DNA from: Clostridia bacterium
GTDB lineage: Bacteria > Bacillota > Clostridia > Oscillospirales > CAG-272
DNA length: 10,790 nt
Direction: 5' to 3'
Assembly (NCBI GenBank): GCA_017416885.1
Contig: JAFQAM010000363.1
Coordinates: forward strand, 1-10,790
Both the position numbers and the translations under genes were made by a program. This document shows, one piece after another, positions 7,681 through 10,790 of this stretch; position 1 is the stretch's first letter, and each line of letters starts with the position of its first letter. The notes under the pieces were generated by a model. The model saw only the letters and a list, made by a program, of their open reading frames with translations. It was not told the DNA's origin and did not search any database.

Positions 7681-7712
7681 AAAAATCACTCCGATTTCTC
7701 GGAGTGATTTTT
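7681..7712. terminator. Rho-independent terminator of the oxidoreductase/TIM-barrel operon
   Basis: A perfect 14-bp inverted repeat (AAAAATCACTCCGA and complement) with a 4-base loop, GC core CACTCCG, and T-runs on both strands. It starts seven bases after the stop of the TIM-barrel gene (7719) and separates it from the LacI promoter. Confidence 0.9.
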
Positions 7713-7718
7713 ATATAA

Positions 7719-8687
7719 TTATGCCCAACGCATACCTGTTGGTTTTGCTTCCTTAATCATAACCTTATCAAGGAATTCAACAGCCTTCTTTAAGCCCTCG
7801 TCGATAGTCATTAAGCTATCCTCGTGCTCAATTGAAAGAACCTTATCATAGCCAACAAGACGAAGGTTTGATACGAAGTCTCTCCAGAATGTTTCACCGT
7901 TGCCGTAGCCTACTGTACGGAAAATCCAAGATCTGTGGATTTCATCGCCATAATGCTTTGTATCAAGAACACCGTTTACTGATGTATTTGCATCGTCAAC
8001 CTTAGTATCCTTTGCGTGTACATGGTAAATTGCGCCCTCTAATGCTCTAATTGCCATTACAGGATTGATTCCCTGCCAAATTAAATGTGATGGATCAAGG
8101 TTAGCGCCGATTACATCACCTACTGCATTTCTGAGCTTTAAGAGTGTTTCAGGATTATATACACAGAAGCCGGGATGCATTTCAAGAGCAATCTTAGTAA
8201 CGCCGTGAGCTTTTGCAAATGCCGTTGCTTCCTTCCAATACGGAATTAAAACATCGTTCCATTGATAGTTGAGTGTATCAAGGAAATCATCAGGCCATGG
8301 GCAAGTAACCCAGCTTGGAAGCTTTGCATCAGGATCAGAGCCTGGGCAGCCTGAGAATGTGATGATAGTATCAATTCCAAGCTTTTCAGCTAAAAGAATT
8401 GTATTTCTCATATCTGTATCAAATTGCTTTGCAATTTCCTTATTTGGATGTACAGGGTTACCGTGTGTTGCAAGCGCGCAGATTTCTACATCATACTTTT
8501 TAAATGTAGCCTTGAACTCCTCAAGCGCTTTTTCATCAGCTAAAAGCTTTGCAGGATCGCAGTGGTCCTTTCCCGGATAACCGCCTGCACCGATTTCAAC
8601 AGAGTGAACGCCTAATGAAGAAATAATTTTTAAAGCCTCATCTAAAGGCTTGCTACCGTAAAGGTTTGCAAGAACGCTTAATTTCAT
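7719..8687 (-). CDS. Sugar phosphate isomerase/epimerase-like TIM-barrel protein
   Basis: A 322-residue cytosolic protein of the xylose-isomerase-like TIM-barrel superfamily (AP endonuclease 2 family; relatives include IolE/IolI, and tagatose and ketoglucose epimerases). The metal-binding residues are at the usual strand ends: E169 in IALEMHPG, D198 and H201 in NLDPSHLIW, H224 in YHVHAKD, and E287 in LSIEHED. These coordinate a divalent ion for proton shuttling or isomerisation of keto-sugars. Start: AAGGAG (8695-8700) seven bases upstream of the ATG. It is second in an operon after a Gfo/Idh/MocA dehydrogenase, 52 bases away with a hairpin between. In that pairing the dehydrogenase typically makes a keto-sugar that this enzyme epimerises, dehydrates or cleaves; C-glycoside deglycosidases of gut bacteria use a similar fold. 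The exact substrate cannot be read from the sequence. Confidence 0.9.
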   Translation of the reverse strand: MKLSVLANLYGSKPLDEALKIISSLGVHSVEIGAGGYPGKDHCDPAKLLADEKALEEFKATFKKYDVEICALATHGNPVHPNKEIAKQFDTDMRNTILLAEKLGIDTIITFSGCPGSDPDAKLPSWVTCPWPDDFLDTLNYQWNDVLIPYWKEATAFAKAHGVTKIALEMHPGFCVYNPETLLKLRNAVGDVIGANLDPSHLIWQGINPVMAIRALEGAIYHVHAKDTKVDDANTSVNGVLDTKHYGDEIHRSWIFRTVGYGNGETFWRDFVSNLRLVGYDKVLSIEHEDSLMTIDEGLKKAVEFLDKVMIKEAKPTGMRWA

Positions 8688-8709
8688 AATAAATCTCCTT
8701 TTAAAAGCA

Positions 8710-8731
8710 AGGGCGAAAAATCGCCCTTGAT
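8710..8731. terminator. Intercistronic hairpin between the two catabolic genes
   Basis: A perfect 9-bp stem CAAGGGCGA/TCGCCCTTG with an A4 loop (U4 on the transcript). On the minus strand it is followed by CTTTTAAAAGGAG, so the T-run is only four bases. It is probably a weak terminator or an RNA-stabilising stem that sets the expression ratio of the two genes rather than a full stop. Confidence 0.55.
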
Positions 8732-8739
8732 ATTATTAA

Positions 8740-9828
8740 TTAGTTAAAGTAGTATGGCTTGCCTGTCTTAGCAGATTCGTAAATGCCCTCAAGAATTTGA
8801 GTTACACAGTATGCTTGCTCTGGTAATACTGTTGGCTGTGTGCCGTTAATAACAGCATTAATCCATTGCTTAGCCTCTTCTGCGCCTGCATCGTATGAGC
8901 CCGCATCATAGAATGCAACTCCCTTACCGTCAAGGTTTGGTCTTGTTTCATACATATTGTTGTGCTTAACACCATTAATTTCAAGAACGCCTTGATCAAT
9001 CATCTTAGCTCCAGCCTTTGTACCGCAAATTGTTGTACAAGCCTCTTTTGTTTCTGTCATATTGATAGCCCAAGAGGATTCAAGAACGATTGTAGCACCG
9101 TTTTCCATAACGATAAAGCCGAATGCACTGTCTTCAACAGTAAATTCCTCAGGCTTCCACTGACCGAATACATTAGCGGATTCCTTTTGGTCATTAAGCT
9201 TATGATATGTAGTACCTACACAGTACTTTGGCTTATAGTTATCCATTGTCCAAAGTGTTAAATCAAGCGCGTGAGTACCGATGTCGATAAGTGGACCGCC
9301 ACCCTGCTCATACTCATTGATAAATACGCCCCATGTAGGAACGGCTCTTCTACGAAGCGCTGTTGCCTTTGCGTAGTAAATATCTCCAAAAACGCCGTCC
9401 ATTGCTTCCTTCTTTAGGTAGATAGCGTCCTTTCTTTGTCTGTTTTGATAACCGATAGTGAGCATTTTGCCTGTTTCCTTAGCCGCGTCAACCATCTTCT
9501 TTGCTTCCTCAGCATTGATAGCCATTGGCTTTTCGCACATTACATGCTTGCCTGCGTGAAGTGAGTCAACTGTGATGAAGCTATGGCTTCTGTTTGGTGT
9601 ACAAACATGTACAACATCGATTGTTTCGTCCTTTAAAAGCTCCTTGTAGTCAGCATAAACCTTTGCGCCCTCTACACCGTACTTTTTAGCAGCCTCTTCA
9701 GCTCTTTCAACGATGATGTCGCAGAAAGCAACCATTTCTACCTCAGGAACCTTTTTAAGTGAAGGCATATGCTTTCCGTTTGCAATTCCTCCACAACCGA
9801 TAATACCAACTCTTACTTTCTTTTCCAT
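8740..9828 (-). CDS. Gfo/Idh/MocA-family NAD(P)-dependent oxidoreductase
   Basis: A 362-residue cytosolic dehydrogenase, normal length for the family. The N-terminal Rossmann fold starts VGIIGCGGIANGKHMPSL (7-24) with the nucleotide-binding GxGG at 11-14. The family EKP motif is at 99-101, its Lys being catalytic. The substrate-domain motif GGGPLIDIGTHALDL (177-190, from G177) supplies D182 and H186, the active-site Asp/His pair of inositol dehydrogenase-like enzymes. These enzymes oxidise a secondary hydroxyl of a sugar, inositol or glycoside to the ketone with NAD(P)+. Start: GGAGG (9839-9843) ten bases before the ATG; no in-frame alternative is better placed. It is first in an operon with the TIM-barrel protein, with its own promoter upstream. 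A putative LacI regulator gene follows the operon. The substrate is unknown. Confidence 0.93.
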   Translation of the reverse strand: MEKKVRVGIIGCGGIANGKHMPSLKKVPEVEMVAFCDIIVERAEEAAKKYGVEGAKVYADYKELLKDETIDVVHVCTPNRSHSFITVDSLHAGKHVMCEKPMAINAEEAKKMVDAAKETGKMLTIGYQNRQRKDAIYLKKEAMDGVFGDIYYAKATALRRRAVPTWGVFINEYEQGGGPLIDIGTHALDLTLWTMDNYKPKYCVGTTYHKLNDQKESANVFGQWKPEEFTVEDSAFGFIVMENGATIVLESSWAINMTETKEACTTICGTKAGAKMIDQGVLEINGVKHNNMYETRPNLDGKGVAFYDAGSYDAGAEEAKQWINAVINGTQPTVLPEQAYCVTQILEGIYESAKTGKPYYFN

Positions 9829-9866
9829 TTAAATTATTCCTCCGAATAAAAATTATCATTAAGATT

Positions 9867-9895
9867 ATAATATCATAAACTACCAATAATTGCAA
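9867..9895 (-). promoter_or_regulatory. Sigma-A promoter of the oxidoreductase/TIM-barrel operon
   Basis: On the minus strand: -35 TTGCAA (9890-9895), 17-base spacer, -10 TATTAT (9867-9872) preceded by TGA, an extended -10. It lies in the 105-base gap between this operon and the phosphodiesterase gene. Confidence 0.6.
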
Positions 9896-9933
9896 CATTT
9901 AAAGCAAATTTTTCATTAAATATATTGGAAAAA

Positions 9934-10419
9934 TTACAATATTTTTGCTACATTCGTAACTAAAACTCCGTTAGATGTATTTACTACTCCGTAGGTCATT
10001 GTCATAGCAACACTACCGGGATTAAAAAGATGTATTTTTTTATCTTCTACATATTCAATTTTATCACAGGGTACATGCGTATGACCGAAAAGCAGCGCAT
10101 CGGCCTCTAATTCATACGCATAGCGAATGATTGTTTCATAGCCGTATTTTACACCGTGCTTGTGTCCGTGAGTAATTAATACTCTAATCCCGTCTAAATC
10201 TAAAATAGATTCCTCTAATACATCACTTGATGAAAAATAATCGCAATTTCCCTTGACCTTAATAATTGGTATCTCTGGATATTTGGTTGAAATTACATCA
10301 AGATCTTTAAGACCGTCACCTAAAAAGATGATGAGGTCGCATTTACCGTTATGGGCATTTACCGCCTTTAAAATGCGGTTAGGACAGGAATGAGAATCAG
10401 AAAAAACAAGTATTTTCAT
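9934..10419 (-). CDS. YfcE/MJ0936-family metallophosphodiesterase
   Basis: A 161-residue cytosolic calcineurin-like phosphoesterase of the small YfcE/MJ0936 family, which hydrolyses phosphodiester model substrates with a two-metal site; the natural substrate is unsettled. All motifs are present in order: DSH (D8, H10), GD (D35), GNCD (57-60), HGH (84-86), GHTH (112-115), then NPGS (133-136), typical of this subfamily. The start is set by AAGGAG (10428-10433) eight bases upstream of the ATG. It diverges from the small genes at the right edge, with its ribosome site touching their promoter. In many Firmicutes the gene follows rph and rdgB; here it does not. I see no strong terminator after it, only a weak 6-bp stem around the stop. 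Confidence 0.92.
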   Translation of the reverse strand: MKILVFSDSHSCPNRILKAVNAHNGKCDLIIFLGDGLKDLDVISTKYPEIPIIKVKGNCDYFSSSDVLEESILDLDGIRVLITHGHKHGVKYGYETIIRYAYELEADALLFGHTHVPCDKIEYVEDKKIHLFNPGSVAMTMTYGVVNTSNGVLVTNVAKIL

Positions 10420-10434
10420 TGAAATAACTCCTTT

Positions 10435-10463
10435 GTGACAAAATTAAATCACATTCATAAAAT
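10435..10463 (+). promoter_or_regulatory. Sigma-A promoter of the small right-edge genes
   Basis: GTGACA (10435-10440), 17-base spacer, TAAAAT (10458-10463); each hexamer has one mismatch to consensus. The ATG at 10462 falls inside the -10 box, so it cannot start the gene, which supports the start at 10492. Confidence 0.6.
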
Positions 10464-10491
10464 GATAATAACGAAATTTTTGGGGGTTCTT

Positions 10492-10704
10492 ATGAAAATT
10501 GACAAAAGAACAATTGATATGGTTTTAAAGCTTAATGATGACGCATTATGGTCTGTTATTCAAAAGGTAATAGCAAAATCAGGTGTTTCATCCTTAAAAA
10601 ATATGGAAAAGCCACAGGATATGTCTAAAATTCGCCAAGCATTGAGTAATTTAACCGATGAGGATATAGAAAAGGCAACTAAGCTTTTTAGAAAGGAAAA
10701 ATAG
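10492..10704 (+). CDS. Small helical protein of unknown function
   Basis: I do not recognise this gene. From the ATG at 10492 it encodes 70 residues, soluble, highly charged and probably all-helical: MKIDKRTIDMVLKLNDDALW, then VIQKVIAKSGV, and a C-terminal LTDEDIEKATKLFRKEK. There are no Cys and no membrane segment. GGGGG lies five bases upstream as a wobble-paired ribosome site. Longer in-frame starts (GTG 10435, ATG 10462) are part of the promoter. Its stop is one base from the next ATG, so the two genes are surely co-translated. The pair looks like small conserved genes of spore-forming clostridia, but that is an impression only. Confidence 0.7.
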   Translation: MKIDKRTIDMVLKLNDDALWSVIQKVIAKSGVSSLKNMEKPQDMSKIRQALSNLTDEDIEKATKLFRKEK

Positions 10705-10705
10705 T

Positions 10706-10790
10706 ATGGATAATCTTGACAGCTTACTTTCATCGGTGCTTGGTGATGAAGCGCTTATGAATAAAATTAAGGATACAGTTAAGGGAAATA
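10706..10790 (+). CDS. Start of a protein of unknown function, cut by the window edge
   Basis: The ATG at 10706 follows the previous stop by one base and has GAAAGGA (10691-10697) upstream, inside the preceding gene. Only 28 codons are visible: MDNLDSLLSSVLGDEALMNK and then IKDTVKGN, an amphipathic helical, acidic start. Too little is present for a family call. The tight coupling suggests the two products work together. Confidence 0.65.
   Translation, partial: MDNLDSLLSSVLGDEALMNKIKDTVKGN

Noticed and set aside
8269..8580. Plus-strand open frame opposite the TIM-barrel gene (also 4990-5253, 5513-5911 and 2462-2719 opposite other genes)
   Set aside because: These are antisense shadows of well-supported genes, without ribosome sites or recognisable protein features.
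9934..9965. ATATTG/CAATAT hairpin at the stop of the phosphodiesterase gene as a terminator
   Set aside because: A 6-bp AT-rich stem overlapping the stop codon with no following T-run is too weak.
10434..10453. TGTGA...TCACA inverted repeat resembling a CRP site
   Set aside because: The half-sites are 10 bases apart instead of 6 and only 5 bp long, close to chance in AT-rich DNA.

Overview
The window is AT-rich chromosomal DNA that looks like a gut-type clostridial Firmicute (Oscillospirales/Ruminococcaceae-like). Supporting signs are strong AGGAGG-type ribosome sites, sigma-A promoters with TGn extended -10 elements, a clostridial-type SpoIIQ, secreted BspA-like leucine-rich-repeat and CotH proteins, and simple rho-independent terminators. 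Most genes lie on the minus strand. There is no tRNA, rRNA, CRISPR array or insertion sequence, and no gene-free stretch longer than 300 bases.

Layout from left to right. Positions 1-3598 (minus) hold a probable three-gene operon, transcribed right to left: a ThyX-like protein of unknown function (2969-3598), a CDF metal exporter with a manganese-type site (1795-2979, overlapping the first gene by 11 bases), and a secreted CotH-type protein kinase that runs off the left edge (1-1769). A promoter with a perfect TTGACA box precedes it. Diverging from it is a SpoIIQ/M23 membrane protein (3754-4419, plus) behind a candidate forespore sigma-factor promoter. This gene converges on a large secreted leucine-rich-repeat protein (4477-6534, minus), and a perfect 17-bp bidirectional terminator hairpin separates them.

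Next come a LacI-family regulator (6636-7585, minus) and, upstream of it on the same strand, a two-gene operon: a Gfo/Idh/MocA oxidoreductase (8740-9828) followed by a xylose-isomerase-like TIM-barrel protein (7719-8687). The operon has its own promoter, an intercistronic hairpin and a terminator. This is the usual partnership of sugar/polyol or glycoside catabolism through a keto-sugar, and the LacI protein is its natural candidate regulator. The LacI gene does not start in frame. Its well-placed start codon and ribosome site are joined to the helix-turn-helix frame only by a -1 shift at a run of seven A, which forms a correctly phased A AAA AAA slippery heptamer.

The right end holds a YfcE/MJ0936-type phosphodiesterase (9934-10419, minus), diverging from two small plus-strand genes of unknown function (10492-10704 and 10706 to the edge) behind a good sigma-A promoter.

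The observations most worth following are the frameshifted LacI start, the ThyX-like protein that lacks the ThyX arginine motif but sits in an operon with a manganese-type exporter, and the forespore-type promoter in front of spoIIQ.
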